Positions 1 to 8,745 of a stretch of DNA of 64,000 nucleotides are shown here, piece after piece. A program made the position numbers and the translations under genes. Every line of letters begins with the position of its first letter. The stretch's first letter is position 1. The DNA comes from Candidatus Villigracilis saccharophilus (GTDB lineage Bacteria; Chloroflexota; Anaerolineae; Anaerolineales; Villigracilaceae), in the NCBI GenBank assembly GCA_016709305.1, contig JADJNA010000009.1, positions 62,001 through 126,000 of the forward strand. The letters are read 5' to 3'. Below the pieces are notes generated by a model. It saw only the letters and a program-made list of their open reading frames with translations. It was not told the DNA's origin and ran no database searches.

Positions 1-606
1 CCGCAGATGATCCTTAACCTGGGTATCCGCCGCAGGCTGGCGCCGATCATGCGCAACGACCGCCGCAAGATCGAAGTAATCAACTCGCTGCTTTTCACCC
101 TGCCCGGTTCTCCCATCCTTTATTATGGCGATGAGATCGGCATGGGCGACAACCTCAACCTGCCCGACCGCAACGGAGTCCGCACGCCCATGCAGTGGGA
201 TGATTCTCTGAATGCGGGCTTTTCAACAGGTGAGCCCTTCTCAGAACTTGTTCAAGGAGAGTTTGGATATCAACGGGTAAATGTTGCCAGCCAGGTGAAT
301 GATCCCAGTTCGTTGTTCCGATGTATTAAAAGAATGATCGCCATTCGCAAAGAGCATGCCGCCTTTGGCAGCGGCGGCATGGAATGGATCGATATGGGCA
401 TCCCGTCTGTGGCGGCGTTTCTTCGTAGATATCAGGATGATACGATTCTAGTCATCAACAACCTCGCCTCTTGTGCAGAGACGATTCAGATTCCAGAGGA
501 ATATCAAACGAACTATCTGAACTTGCTTGGCGGAGATTTGCAAACACTTACCGCACAGGTTACCCTTCAACCTTATTCCTATATGTGGCTGGAACAATTG
601 AAATGA
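1..606 (+). CDS. treS: Trehalose synthase-like GH13 enzyme, C-terminal part (cut by window edge)
   Basis: The frame is open from base 1, so the N-terminal (beta/alpha)8 barrel and catalytic residues lie outside the window. What remains is the end of the barrel plus the C-terminal beta domain. The segment with PGSPILYYGDEIGMGDN followed by NGVRTPMQW is characteristic of maltose alpha-D-glucosyltransferase (TreS), which interconverts maltose and trehalose; other GH13 glucosidases share parts of it. About 200 residues are visible. The stop codon overlaps the ATG of the next gene (ATGA at 603-606), so the two are probably translationally coupled in a carbohydrate operon. Assignment to GH13 is firm; TreS rather than another alpha-glucosidase is likely but not proven from the tail alone. 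Confidence 0.7.
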   Translation, partial: PQMILNLGIRRRLAPIMRNDRRKIEVINSLLFTLPGSPILYYGDEIGMGDNLNLPDRNGVRTPMQWDDSLNAGFSTGEPFSELVQGEFGYQRVNVASQVNDPSSLFRCIKRMIAIRKEHAAFGSGGMEWIDMGIPSVAAFLRRYQDDTILVINNLASCAETIQIPEEYQTNYLNLLGGDLQTLTAQVTLQPYSYMWLEQLK

Positions 607-2081
607 CCGAACCCACGGCAAGAAATGATGTACTTCAAAACCAGAACATGCATGATATGTATCGTCCAGAATATCATTTTACGCCACCTTCCAATTGGAT
701 GAACGATCCCAATGGAATGGTATTCTTCGAAGGTGAATATCATCTTTTTTACCAGTACAATCCCAAAGCAACGGTTTGGGGACCAATGCACTGGGGACAC
801 GCCGTTAGCAAAGATCTAATTAATTGGCAGCATCTCCCCATCGCGCTGCATCCGGATGAGCAAGGGATGATCTTCTCCGGAAGCGCCGTGGTGGATTGGA
901 ATAACAGCGCAGGCTTCGGCGAAAAGGCACTGATCGCGATCTTTACATACAACAAGGATCACCTGGAAACTCAAAATCTTGCTTTCAGTACAGATAAGGC
1001 CCGCACGTGGACGAAGTATGCGGACAACCCTGTTATTGCCCACCCGGGGAACTTGAATGATTTTCGCGACCCCAAAGTTTTTTGGCACGAGGATCATTGG
1101 GTGATGTGTCTCGCGGCAGGTGATACGATCCTTTTTTACACATCCACCAATCTAAAACAATGGGAACCAAGCGGAAGTTTTGGCGGCGGCTATGGATCTA
1201 CAAATGGAGTATGGGAAACTCCAGACTTGTTCAAGATCCCCCTGGATGACGGTTCTGACTCACGCTGGGTCTTGACTGTTGGGGTCGGGAATGGCGGTCC
1301 CGCCGGAGGATCCGGGACGCAGTATTTCATCGGTGCCTTTGACGGCGAAAGATTTGTTTCTGAAAATCCCAGAGAAGTTATTCTCTGGGCAGATCATGGC
1401 GCTGACTATTACGCTCCGCAATCCTGGAACGACGAACCCAATTCACGCCGCATGATGCTCGGATGGATGAGCAACTGGCATTACGCCAAAGTTACCCCCA
1501 CGTTCACATGGCGCGGAGTCTTTAGTATTCCGCGCGAGTTATCACTGACCCAAACAACAAACGGTATTCGACTTGCTCACAAGCCGGTACGCGAATTAGA
1601 AAAATTACGAAATATCCATTACCACTGGCGGCCAACCGCCATTCAGCCTGGCTTGAATTTACTTGACGGGCTCCAAGGGAAAGCTCTGGAGATCGCGGCT
1701 GAGTTTCAGATCGCCAAAAATGTGAAATGTTTTGGATTCTGCGTTCGTGTCGGCATGGATGAACGCACGATCATAAGCTATAGGGTAAAAGAAAAAACAC
1801 TACAGCTGGATCGCACTCTCTCGGGCAAAGTGGAGTTCGCAGATGCCTTTGCCGCAGTCCATTCTGTCGAGTTGCAGCCTGTAGATAATCTGATCAGTCT
1901 GCAAATATTTGTAGATTCTTCATCCATTGAAGTTTTCGCCAATCATGGACTTGCCGTACTAACAGACTGCATATTCCCATCCGATCACAGCCAGGGATTG
2001 GAATTATTTACAGAAGGCGGGCAGGTCATTTTAAACTCGCTGGATATATATCAACTTGACCCGGCAAAATTCCATAATTAA
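603..2081 (+). CDS. GH32 beta-fructofuranosidase (sucrose/levan hydrolase)
   Basis: Hydrolyses terminal beta-fructosides such as sucrose, inulin or levan. The GH32 signature is complete: WMNDPNG with the nucleophile Asp35, FRDP with the transition-state Asp156, and WETPD with the acid/base Glu205. A five-bladed propeller comes first and a beta-sandwich C-domain (about residues 330-492) follows. The product is about 492 residues, normal for an intracellular sucrase. No signal peptide is visible, so it acts in the cytoplasm. The ATG at 603 was chosen because it overlaps the upstream stop by four bases; an earlier in-frame start at 471 would lie deep inside the previous gene. The fructokinase and amylosucrase downstream fit sucrose use. 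Exact substrate cannot be read from sequence. Confidence 0.9.
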   Translation: MTEPTARNDVLQNQNMHDMYRPEYHFTPPSNWMNDPNGMVFFEGEYHLFYQYNPKATVWGPMHWGHAVSKDLINWQHLPIALHPDEQGMIFSGSAVVDWNNSAGFGEKALIAIFTYNKDHLETQNLAFSTDKARTWTKYADNPVIAHPGNLNDFRDPKVFWHEDHWVMCLAAGDTILFYTSTNLKQWEPSGSFGGGYGSTNGVWETPDLFKIPLDDGSDSRWVLTVGVGNGGPAGGSGTQYFIGAFDGERFVSENPREVILWADHGADYYAPQSWNDEPNSRRMMLGWMSNWHYAKVTPTFTWRGVFSIPRELSLTQTTNGIRLAHKPVRELEKLRNIHYHWRPTAIQPGLNLLDGLQGKALEIAAEFQIAKNVKCFGFCVRVGMDERTIISYRVKEKTLQLDRTLSGKVEFADAFAAVHSVELQPVDNLISLQIFVDSSSIEVFANHGLAVLTDCIFPSDHSQGLELFTEGGQVILNSLDIYQLDPAKFHN

Positions 2082-2109
2082 CATAAATTACCAACGCTGG
2101 ATAAAACAT

Positions 2110-3021
2110 ATGCAAAATAAGACACAACCACTCTATGGCGGGATCGAAGGCGGCGGAACAAAATTTGTTTGCGCGGTCGGTACGGGTCCGAACGACATCC
2201 GCGCATCGGCGAATTTCCCAACAACTACCCCGCAAGAGACCATGGCTCAGGCCGTGGAATTCTTCAAACAGCAGGAAGTTGTCCATGGCAAACTCTCCTC
2301 GATCGGATTTGGCTGTTTCGGTCCGCTTGACCCGAATCCTGATTCAAAAACCTATGGGTATATTCTGCCCACTCCGAAACCCGGCTGGACGAATGCTAAT
2401 GTAGTAGGGATGGTTCAGTCCAGTTTTGATATCCCGATCGCGTTCGATACCGATGTGAACGCGGCCGCGCTCGGCGAATGGCAGTGGGGTCAGGGACAAG
2501 GGTTGAATACCTTCATTTACCTCACCATAGGAACCGGCGTTGGTGGCGGCGCGTACGTCGAGGGCAAATTACTGCACGGACTGCTCCATCCTGAAATGGG
2601 GCACATTCCGCTGCCTCACGATACAACCAAAGATCCATTTGTAGGCGCGTGCCCATTCCATGGCGATTGCTTTGAAGGACTCGCATCCGGGGTCGCCATC
2701 GAAAAACGCTGGGGACAGCGCGGCGGAACACTCCCGCCAGAGCACGCTGCGTGGGAACTCGAAGCCGAATATATAGCGCGCGCCCTCGCCTCTTACTCCT
2801 ACGTCATTTCTCCTGAACGCATCATCATCGGCGGAGGGGTGGGGCAGCTGCCTCACCTGCTACCAAAAATTCAACAGCGCACACAACAACTCATCAACGG
2901 TTATATCAAGTCACCTGCCATTCTGGAAAATATAGAAACCTATATTACCAATCCAGGTCTTGGCAATCGTTCAGGCGTACTCGGCGCATTCGCACTTGCA
3001 GGACAAATAAATTCCAAATAA
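2110..3021 (+). CDS. ROK-family fructokinase
   Basis: Phosphorylates free fructose to fructose 6-phosphate with ATP. The N-terminal phosphate-binding GGIEGGGTKF, the sugar/catalytic segment around FDTDVNAAALGE and the GTGVGGG loop mark a ROK kinase. A zinc site is visible: His165 in HPEMGH, then Cys181, His184 and Cys187 in CPFHGDC. This is the fructokinase (ScrK/YdhR-like) subgroup. At 303 residues it is full length. The ATG at 2110 starts right at the conserved N-terminus; the longer frame from 2056 overlaps the GH32 gene and adds nothing conserved. It sits between GH32 and amylosucrase, both of which release fructose from sucrose, which supports fructose as substrate. Confidence 0.9.
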   Translation: MQNKTQPLYGGIEGGGTKFVCAVGTGPNDIRASANFPTTTPQETMAQAVEFFKQQEVVHGKLSSIGFGCFGPLDPNPDSKTYGYILPTPKPGWTNANVVGMVQSSFDIPIAFDTDVNAAALGEWQWGQGQGLNTFIYLTIGTGVGGGAYVEGKLLHGLLHPEMGHIPLPHDTTKDPFVGACPFHGDCFEGLASGVAIEKRWGQRGGTLPPEHAAWELEAEYIARALASYSYVISPERIIIGGGVGQLPHLLPKIQQRTQQLINGYIKSPAILENIETYITNPGLGNRSGVLGAFALAGQINSK

Positions 3022-3039
3022 TTAAAGCGAGCAAACATC

Positions 3040-4977
3040 ATGCTGGAAAAAGAATCACAAAGAACCCTAAAACGCATTCTTCCGCGTCTTGAAGAACGGT
3101 TGAAGAAACAGATCAAGGCTGACCCGCAAGGCTGGCGGGGCTTTTCGTCACGCCTGCAGCAGAATTTCTCAAGGCTCTTCAAGTTGTATTTTGATATCTA
3201 CCATAAAAATTATGATTTTTTCTTCCACATCGAAGACCTGCTCATGGCACTTGCGAATTCATGGTTCAACCGTCCGCTTGACCTGCGTGAATTGGATAAT
3301 GCGCGGGAGAAGAATCCACTTTGGTTCCAGTCGAACCAGATGCTGGGCGGCATCTGCTACGTGGACCTTTTTGCCAACGATCTGGAAAGCGTGAAATCAA
3401 AGATCCCATATTTCAAGGAACTCGGTCTGACCTATCTGCACCTTATGCCGCTTTTCAAAGCTCCAGAAGGTGAGAACGATGGCGGCTACGCGGTCAGTAG
3501 CTACCGCGAGGTCCATCCCCCGCTTGGCACGATGGAACAGCTTGCATCGCTCGCGTGCGAATTCCGCAAAGCAGGCATCAGCCTCGTCGTAGACCTGGTC
3601 TTCAATCACACATCGGATGAACATCTTTGGGCGGAGCATGCCAAAGATGGCGATGATGAGTATTCGGAGTTCTATCACATCTACCCGAACCGTGAGATGC
3701 CCGACCTGTATGAGAAAAATCTAAGGGAGATATTCCCTGACGAACACGCGGGAGCATTTACATTTTTCCCGAACCTGTTCAAAGAGGGCGGCTGGGTGTG
3801 GACAACCTTCCATTCCTATCAATGGGATTTGAACTACTCCAACCCCGCTGTCTTTAACCGCATGGCGGAGGAAATGCTTTTCCTGGCAAATCAGGGCGTG
3901 GAAGTATTACGCCTCGATGCTGTTGCTTTCATCTGGAAGCAAATGGGGACAAGCTGTGAGAACCTGCCTGAAGCGCACACTTTGATCCAGGCATTCAACG
4001 CTGTGGCGAAGATCGCAGCCCCTGCACTGCTTTTCAAATCCGAAGCCATCGTGCATCCTGACGATGTGGTGAAATACATCTCGCCAGAGGAATGTCAGCT
4101 TTCATATAACCCGCTGACCATGGCGCTCTTGTGGAACTCACTCGCCACGCGCAAAGTACGCTTACTTTCGCAGGCGCTGGCTACCCGATTTAAGATAAAT
4201 TCTGGAACCGCGTGGGTTAACTATGTGCGAGTCCACGACGACATCGGCTGGACATTTTCGGATGAAGACGCCGCCTTGCTCGGTATGAATGGCAACGATC
4301 ATCGCCGCTTCCTGAATGAGTTCTATCGCGGCAGACATAAAGGCAGTTTCGCGCGCGGACTCCCCTTTCAGGAAAATCCGCTCAACGGCGATTGCCGCAT
4401 CAGCGGAACTTGCGCATCTTTGGCGGGGCTTGAAAAGGCGATATATGAAGAAGGTGAACAGGAAGTGGAGCTTGCCATCCGCCGCATCCACTTGCTATAT
4501 GGAATTGTGATCACCATTGGCGGCATCCCGCTTATCTATCTTGGCGACGAGGTCGGCACACTTAACGATTACTCCTACCGTGACGACCCTGCCCATGAAC
4601 GGGACAGCCGCTGGGTGCATCGTCCGCGAACAGACTGGGAGAAGTATGCCAAACGAAACGACTCGAAAACCATCGAGGGAAGAGTCTTCCAAGGCTTGAA
4701 AACGCTGATCGAATTACGGAAACATCATTCGGCGTTCGCGGGCGGCGAGCTGGAGATCCTCCCGACCGAAAACGAACATGTCCTCGGTTTCATGCGGACT
4801 CGCGCAGGGAAAAGGGCTGTGGTCTTCGCAAATTTTTCCGAAGACCCGCAAAATATCCATAAGCGTGTTTTTGAACAATACTCAGTTTATTCAAAACAAC
4901 AATTACACGGGATAAGCAGCGTATCACCTCAGACCGAAGTCACCATCGAACCTTTGGATCTTCTGATTTTTGGATGA
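3040..4977 (+). CDS. Amylosucrase (GH13 subfamily 4)
   Basis: Transfers glucose from sucrose onto an alpha-1,4-glucan and releases fructose, so sucrose is turned into storage glucan without nucleotide sugars. The 645-residue protein has the helical N-domain (1-90) found in amylosucrases, then the barrel. Catalytic residues are Asp293 in LRLDAVAFIWKQMGT, Glu335 in FKSEA and the HDD triad near residue 400 (RVHDDIGW). The stretch FIWKQMGTSCENLPEAH is very close to the well-studied Neisseria enzyme. Sucrose hydrolase and sucrose phosphorylase are the main alternatives; overall layout favours amylosucrase. The gene lies 18 bp after the fructokinase, which would consume the released fructose. A strong terminator follows. 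Confidence 0.9.
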   Translation: MLEKESQRTLKRILPRLEERLKKQIKADPQGWRGFSSRLQQNFSRLFKLYFDIYHKNYDFFFHIEDLLMALANSWFNRPLDLRELDNAREKNPLWFQSNQMLGGICYVDLFANDLESVKSKIPYFKELGLTYLHLMPLFKAPEGENDGGYAVSSYREVHPPLGTMEQLASLACEFRKAGISLVVDLVFNHTSDEHLWAEHAKDGDDEYSEFYHIYPNREMPDLYEKNLREIFPDEHAGAFTFFPNLFKEGGWVWTTFHSYQWDLNYSNPAVFNRMAEEMLFLANQGVEVLRLDAVAFIWKQMGTSCENLPEAHTLIQAFNAVAKIAAPALLFKSEAIVHPDDVVKYISPEECQLSYNPLTMALLWNSLATRKVRLLSQALATRFKINSGTAWVNYVRVHDDIGWTFSDEDAALLGMNGNDHRRFLNEFYRGRHKGSFARGLPFQENPLNGDCRISGTCASLAGLEKAIYEEGEQEVELAIRRIHLLYGIVITIGGIPLIYLGDEVGTLNDYSYRDDPAHERDSRWVHRPRTDWEKYAKRNDSKTIEGRVFQGLKTLIELRKHHSAFAGGELEILPTENEHVLGFMRTRAGKRAVVFANFSEDPQNIHKRVFEQYSVYSKQQLHGISSVSPQTEVTIEPLDLLIFG

Positions 4978-5001
4978 CCGACCACAGATGGGAAGAGATC
5001 A

Positions 5002-5035
5002 TGCAGTCCCTCAATACTTGAGGGACTGCATTTTT
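5002..5035 (+). terminator. Rho-independent terminator after the sucrose operon
   Basis: A perfect 13-bp inverted repeat (5002-5014 with 5018-5030, three-base loop) is followed directly by TTTTT. It ends the operon 24 bases after the amylosucrase stop. Confidence 0.9.
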
Positions 5036-5103
5036 AATTCATTAACAATTACAGCCCGGCTTTTGTGGTAAAGTTTGCACTTATACCCATACAGGAGCAT
5101 CCC

Positions 5104-6552
5104 ATGGAACAAAAAGCAGGTGCACAGATCGGTAAACGAGCGTTCATTCAATCGCTCGTTATTTTATTTGTCTTGATGATGGTCGCAGGGATTCTGACTT
5201 TGGTCGTTCCCGCAGGGCAGTACACCCGTATTGAAGTGGATGGGCGCGAAACCATTGACCCCGCATCCTTTCAACTCGTCGCGCATCCTGACTATCCCAT
5301 CTGGCGCTGGTTCATTGCTCCGTTTGAAGTCCTTGGCAGTTCCAGCGGATTGACCGTCATTGTCATCATCATTGTCCTGTTCTTCGCGGGCGGCGCATTT
5401 GCCGTGATGGACAAGACCGGTACTCTGCGCGCCTTCATTGGCAGCATCGTACGCAAATTCAGCGGGCGCAAGTACACCCTGCTGTGGATGGTTTCGCTGG
5501 CATTCATGTTCCTCGGCGCGACGCTCGGCACATTTGAAGAAGTTGTTTTGCTTGTGCCTGTGATGATTGCCCTTTCCTATTCCCTTGGCTGGGATGCGCT
5601 GGTCGGTCTCGGCATGTCCATTCTCGCCACCAACATGGGTTTCTCAGCCGCCATTTCGAACCCATACACGCTCGGTGTGGCGCAGCAGCTTGCGGGTTTG
5701 CCGCTTTTCTCCGGGGCGTGGCTTCGTATCATTATCTTTATCGTTATTTATTTTATATTTGGATTTTTCCTTTCCGCCTATGCGCGAAAAATCGACAAAG
5801 ACCCAAAGTCATCTCTGGTGCATGGCGAAGATAATGCTGAACGCGAGAAATACAAGGAAATGGATACAGACCTTATCGCCGAAGACCACAAACAGAATCG
5901 CGCCATCAGTTTCTTCGGTTTCTTTCTGCTCTTTATTTTCGCAGTCATGCTGATGGGTCCCTTTGTACCCGCCATTTCAGATTACTCCCTGCCCATCGTC
6001 GGCATTCTCTTTCTCATCGGCGGACTGGGAGCGGGTTTCATCTCAGGCGCAGGCGGCAAAAAAGTATGGCAGGGATTGGTCGAAGGCTGGGGCGGGCTCG
6101 CCCCCTCCGTCCCGCTGATCCTCATGGCAGCCAGCATCCGCTTCATTATAGACAGCGGCGGTGTAACCGACACCATCCTGCATGCCGCTGCGGAACCGTT
6201 CCAAAAACTCGGCGCTTTCCCCGGCGCGCTCGTGGTTTACGTTCTCGCCCTTGGCATCGAATTCTTCATCGCCTCAGGCTCAGCCAAAGCCTTCCTGATG
6301 ATGCCGATCGTCCTGCCGCTTGCCGATCTGATCGGCGTCACCCGCCAAACTGCTGTGCTCTCCTATATCTTCGGCGATGGTTTCTCCAACCTCGCCTACC
6401 CCACCAACCCGGTCCTGCTTATCAGTCTCGGTCTGACAGTCGTCAGTTATCCCAAATGGCTGCGCTGGACAGCCAAACTTTGGCTGTGGGTCATCATCGC
6501 CACCGTTGCATTTTTGGGGATCGCTGTAGCGATCGGATTTGGACCTTTCTAA
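5104..6552 (+). CDS. YfcC-family membrane carrier (DcuC-like superfamily)
   Basis: A 482-residue integral membrane protein with about 12 hydrophobic segments. The first segment (about residues 15-38, ending LTLVVPAGQYTR) and the later GTFEEVVLLVPVMIALS and ATNMGFSAAISNPYTLGVAQ motifs match the YfcC/AitC family, whose members are annotated as C4-dicarboxylate, arginine/ornithine or basic amino-acid carriers. A hydrophilic loop rich in charged residues lies near residues 235-265. The ATG at 5104 is preceded by an AGGAG 9 bases upstream. The last base of its TAA stop is the first base of the next ATG, so carrier and metallopeptidase are translationally coupled. Together they suggest uptake or release of amino acids or short peptides, but the substrate is unknown. 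Confidence 0.8.
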   Translation: MEQKAGAQIGKRAFIQSLVILFVLMMVAGILTLVVPAGQYTRIEVDGRETIDPASFQLVAHPDYPIWRWFIAPFEVLGSSSGLTVIVIIIVLFFAGGAFAVMDKTGTLRAFIGSIVRKFSGRKYTLLWMVSLAFMFLGATLGTFEEVVLLVPVMIALSYSLGWDALVGLGMSILATNMGFSAAISNPYTLGVAQQLAGLPLFSGAWLRIIIFIVIYFIFGFFLSAYARKIDKDPKSSLVHGEDNAEREKYKEMDTDLIAEDHKQNRAISFFGFFLLFIFAVMLMGPFVPAISDYSLPIVGILFLIGGLGAGFISGAGGKKVWQGLVEGWGGLAPSVPLILMAASIRFIIDSGGVTDTILHAAAEPFQKLGAFPGALVVYVLALGIEFFIASGSAKAFLMMPIVLPLADLIGVTRQTAVLSYIFGDGFSNLAYPTNPVLLISLGLTVVSYPKWLRWTAKLWLWVIIATVAFLGIAVAIGFGPF

Positions 6553-7673
6553 TGGACACACTCTTCCCCGAATCATACGAAGCCTCACGCGCTCGTTTCA
6601 TCCATGACTTTGAACTGCTGCGCCGCCAATGGGCGGATTCACGCCTTGAGTCTTATCCGCTAAAAAGCGACCCTTCCCTGAGCATTGACTACGCCTGGGC
6701 GGAGCCGCGCAAAAAGGAAAATCTCATCATCATCTCGACAGGCTTGCATGGCATTGAAGGCTATGTGGGTTCGGTCATGCTAAAAACTTTCATGGATGAA
6801 TTTGCGCCGAGACTCAACGCAGAGAACACAGGCTTGCTGCTTGTCCACGCGGTCAATCCGTTTGGAATGAAGAACCGCCGCCGCTACAACGAAAACAACG
6901 CGGACCTGAACCGCAACTTCATCTGGGATGAAAACTTCGCCCCCCAGATCAACCCCGATTATGAACCATTGACTCCCCTGTTAAATCCTGCGCGCCCCAT
7001 TACGAATCTATTCGCGAGTGATATCGCCTTCATATCGCGTTTGATCTGGCGCATCCTTCGGCTCGGCATTCTGCGTATTCGCCAGGGCATGTTAAGCGGA
7101 CAATATCGCCATCCGCGCGGCGTGCAGTTCGGCGGGCAATCCACGCAGGAGAGCACGCAGGTGATGCGCGGACTTTTTCAGCGCGCATTTGACGAATATG
7201 AACAGGTCATTCATCTTGACATGCACACGGGGTACGGTCCGCGCTATCAGATGAGCTTCGTCAACTCGACCCGCGAACCCGCCTCAAGCCAGGAATTGAC
7301 GCGGCGCTTTAATTATCCGCAGATCGTAGCCGCCACCCCGTCCGATTTCTACACTGTCAGCGGCGACATCACCGAATATTTCTATCAACTGCGTGACGAA
7401 AAATATCCATCCAAAAAATTATTCGCCACCTGTTTTGAATTCGGCACATTTGGGGCATCCCTCCCGATGCAGATCCGCAGTATGCGCGTCACCATTTTGG
7501 AAAACCGTTTATTTCAATACGGCGCAAGCTCAGAGTCGCTCCACAGCATGGTGAGAAAAGAATACGAAGAGCTGTTCTTCCCCGCCGAAACCAAATGGCG
7601 CGAAAAAGCCATCGCCGATTGCAGGCAAGCCTTTGAAGGAGTATTCAACGCATACGGCGTTTTCCGCAGGTAA
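6552..7673 (+). CDS. DUF2817 zinc carboxypeptidase-like protein (M14 superfamily)
   Basis: A 373-residue protein of the DUF2817 group related to M14 zinc carboxypeptidases. Visible features are the first metal motif STGLHGIEGYVGS (His and Glu of the HxxE pair), the NPFGMKNRRRYNENNADLNR segment with the substrate-binding Arg/Asn cluster, and LDMHTGYG carrying the third metal ligand. The Glu near the C-terminus in CFEFGTFG is the likely catalytic base. No signal peptide is seen, so it is probably cytoplasmic. The start codon overlaps the carrier stop (TAATG), which rules out the much longer in-frame extension from 6066 that runs inside the carrier gene. Probable role: trimming peptides or N-acyl amino acids brought in by its partner. 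Confidence 0.82.
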   Translation: MDTLFPESYEASRARFIHDFELLRRQWADSRLESYPLKSDPSLSIDYAWAEPRKKENLIIISTGLHGIEGYVGSVMLKTFMDEFAPRLNAENTGLLLVHAVNPFGMKNRRRYNENNADLNRNFIWDENFAPQINPDYEPLTPLLNPARPITNLFASDIAFISRLIWRILRLGILRIRQGMLSGQYRHPRGVQFGGQSTQESTQVMRGLFQRAFDEYEQVIHLDMHTGYGPRYQMSFVNSTREPASSQELTRRFNYPQIVAATPSDFYTVSGDITEYFYQLRDEKYPSKKLFATCFEFGTFGASLPMQIRSMRVTILENRLFQYGASSESLHSMVRKEYEELFFPAETKWREKAIADCRQAFEGVFNAYGVFRR

Positions 7674-7689
7674 CAAGCTTTAAATAGCA

Positions 7690-7727
7690 AGCCTTCTGAG
7701 TTTTCAAGAACTCGGAAGGCTTTTTTT
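7690..7727 (+). terminator. Rho-independent terminator after the carrier-peptidase pair
   Basis: A 13-bp stem with one G-T pair (7690-7702 with 7709-7721) is followed by a T tract to 7727, 17 bases after the DUF2817 stop. Confidence 0.85.
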
Positions 7728-7793
7728 ATTAGCACTTGTCGGTTTGTCTTTGGGGAAGTAAACTCACCTGAAACCTAAAACTGGAGCCCTCCC

Positions 7794-8663
7794 ATGCAAC
7801 TCAAAGGAATATACGCCCCCATCGTCACCCCCTTCAACGCGGATGAAAGTATCAACTACCCCGTCCTTGAACAACTCATCGAATATTTGATCGCCAACAA
7901 GATCGCAGGACTTGTCCCCGGCGGCACGACTGGCGAAGTCTATGCCTTCACCGAAGCCGAACGGCTGGAGATTTTCAAATTCACCAAAGAGAAAGTCAAC
8001 GAGCGGGTCACGCTGATTGCAGGAACCAACTCTGGCGCCACGCGCGACGTTGTCCGCTACTCGCAAATCGCCGAGGACATGGGCTACGAGGCGCTGATGG
8101 TCGCCGTCCCGCCGTATTCACGTCCCAACCAGCGCGAACTGCTCGCGCATTACGAAGCCGTCGCCAAAGCCGTCAAAATTCCCATCGTTCTCTACAACTT
8201 CCCCTGGCGCGCGGGCACCGAAGTCAGCTACGAAGTGATGGACGGACTCACCAAATACGATCACATCATCGGCATCAAAGAAGCCAGCGGCGACATGTCC
8301 CGCGTCTATGAGTTCCGCCTGCGCTACAGCGACCGCTATCAAATGATCTGCGGCTCCGACGATCAGGCGCTCGACTACTTCCTGTGGGGCACCACCTCAT
8401 GGATCGGCGGCGCAGCCTCCTGCGCTCCACTCGAACATCATAACGTTCTCGAAGCCGCCCTCGCCAACGACTTCGTGGCAGCCCGAAAACACATGGACAA
8501 ACTCCTGCCCCTGCTTCGCAACATGGAAAGCGGCGGCTATACCCAAAAGGTCAAAATCGGCTGCGAACTACGCGGTATTCCTGTTGGAAAGCCAAGACAG
8601 CCGCTGTTGCCGCTATCTGCTGAAGACCGCGCTGAATTCGAGAAGATATTCAAGAGCATCTAA
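7794..8663 (+). CDS. DHDPS/NAL-family Schiff-base enzyme, probably hydroxyproline-pathway deaminase
   Basis: A 289-residue (beta/alpha)8 barrel of the dihydrodipicolinate synthase family. The GGTTGE motif (43-48), the tyrosine of YNFPWRAGTE (Tyr134) and the Schiff-base lysine in GIKEASG (Lys162) are present. The family includes DapA, N-acetylneuraminate lyase and 1-pyrroline-4-hydroxy-2-carboxylate deaminase (LhpC type). Neighbours decide the guess: a proline-racemase-family epimerase and an FAD D-amino-acid dehydrogenase follow on the same strand, which is the order of chemistry in trans-4-hydroxyproline breakdown. A lysine-biosynthesis DapA would normally sit with other dap genes, and none is here. 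Family assignment is secure; the specific substrate is inference. Confidence 0.85.
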   Translation: MQLKGIYAPIVTPFNADESINYPVLEQLIEYLIANKIAGLVPGGTTGEVYAFTEAERLEIFKFTKEKVNERVTLIAGTNSGATRDVVRYSQIAEDMGYEALMVAVPPYSRPNQRELLAHYEAVAKAVKIPIVLYNFPWRAGTEVSYEVMDGLTKYDHIIGIKEASGDMSRVYEFRLRYSDRYQMICGSDDQALDYFLWGTTSWIGGAASCAPLEHHNVLEAALANDFVAARKHMDKLLPLLRNMESGGYTQKVKIGCELRGIPVGKPRQPLLPLSAEDRAEFEKIFKSI

Positions 8664-8740
8664 CCACAAAGGGTCACGAAGGTACACGAAGGGGAAACCC
8701 TTTAAAAACCTTTGTGACCCTTCGTGACACTTCGTGGTGA
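8663..8740. repeat. Imperfect inverted intergenic repeat ('cacgaag' type)
   Basis: The whole gap between the deaminase and the epimerase is an inverted repeat: ACCACAAAGGGTCACGAAGG on the left is answered by CCTTTGTGACCC and TTCGTGACACTTCGTGGT on the right. Shorter 'cacgaagg' units also repeat directly. A similar element lies at 63905-63977. Such elements are scattered between genes in many Chloroflexota. It supplies the sequence just before the epimerase start, so it may affect expression. Confidence 0.75.
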
Positions 8741-8745
8741 AAAAA

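Noticed and set aside
6066..6551. N-terminal extension of the DUF2817 frame
   Set aside because: Lies entirely within the carrier gene and is Arg/Pro-rich; the TAATG overlap gives the natural start at 6552.
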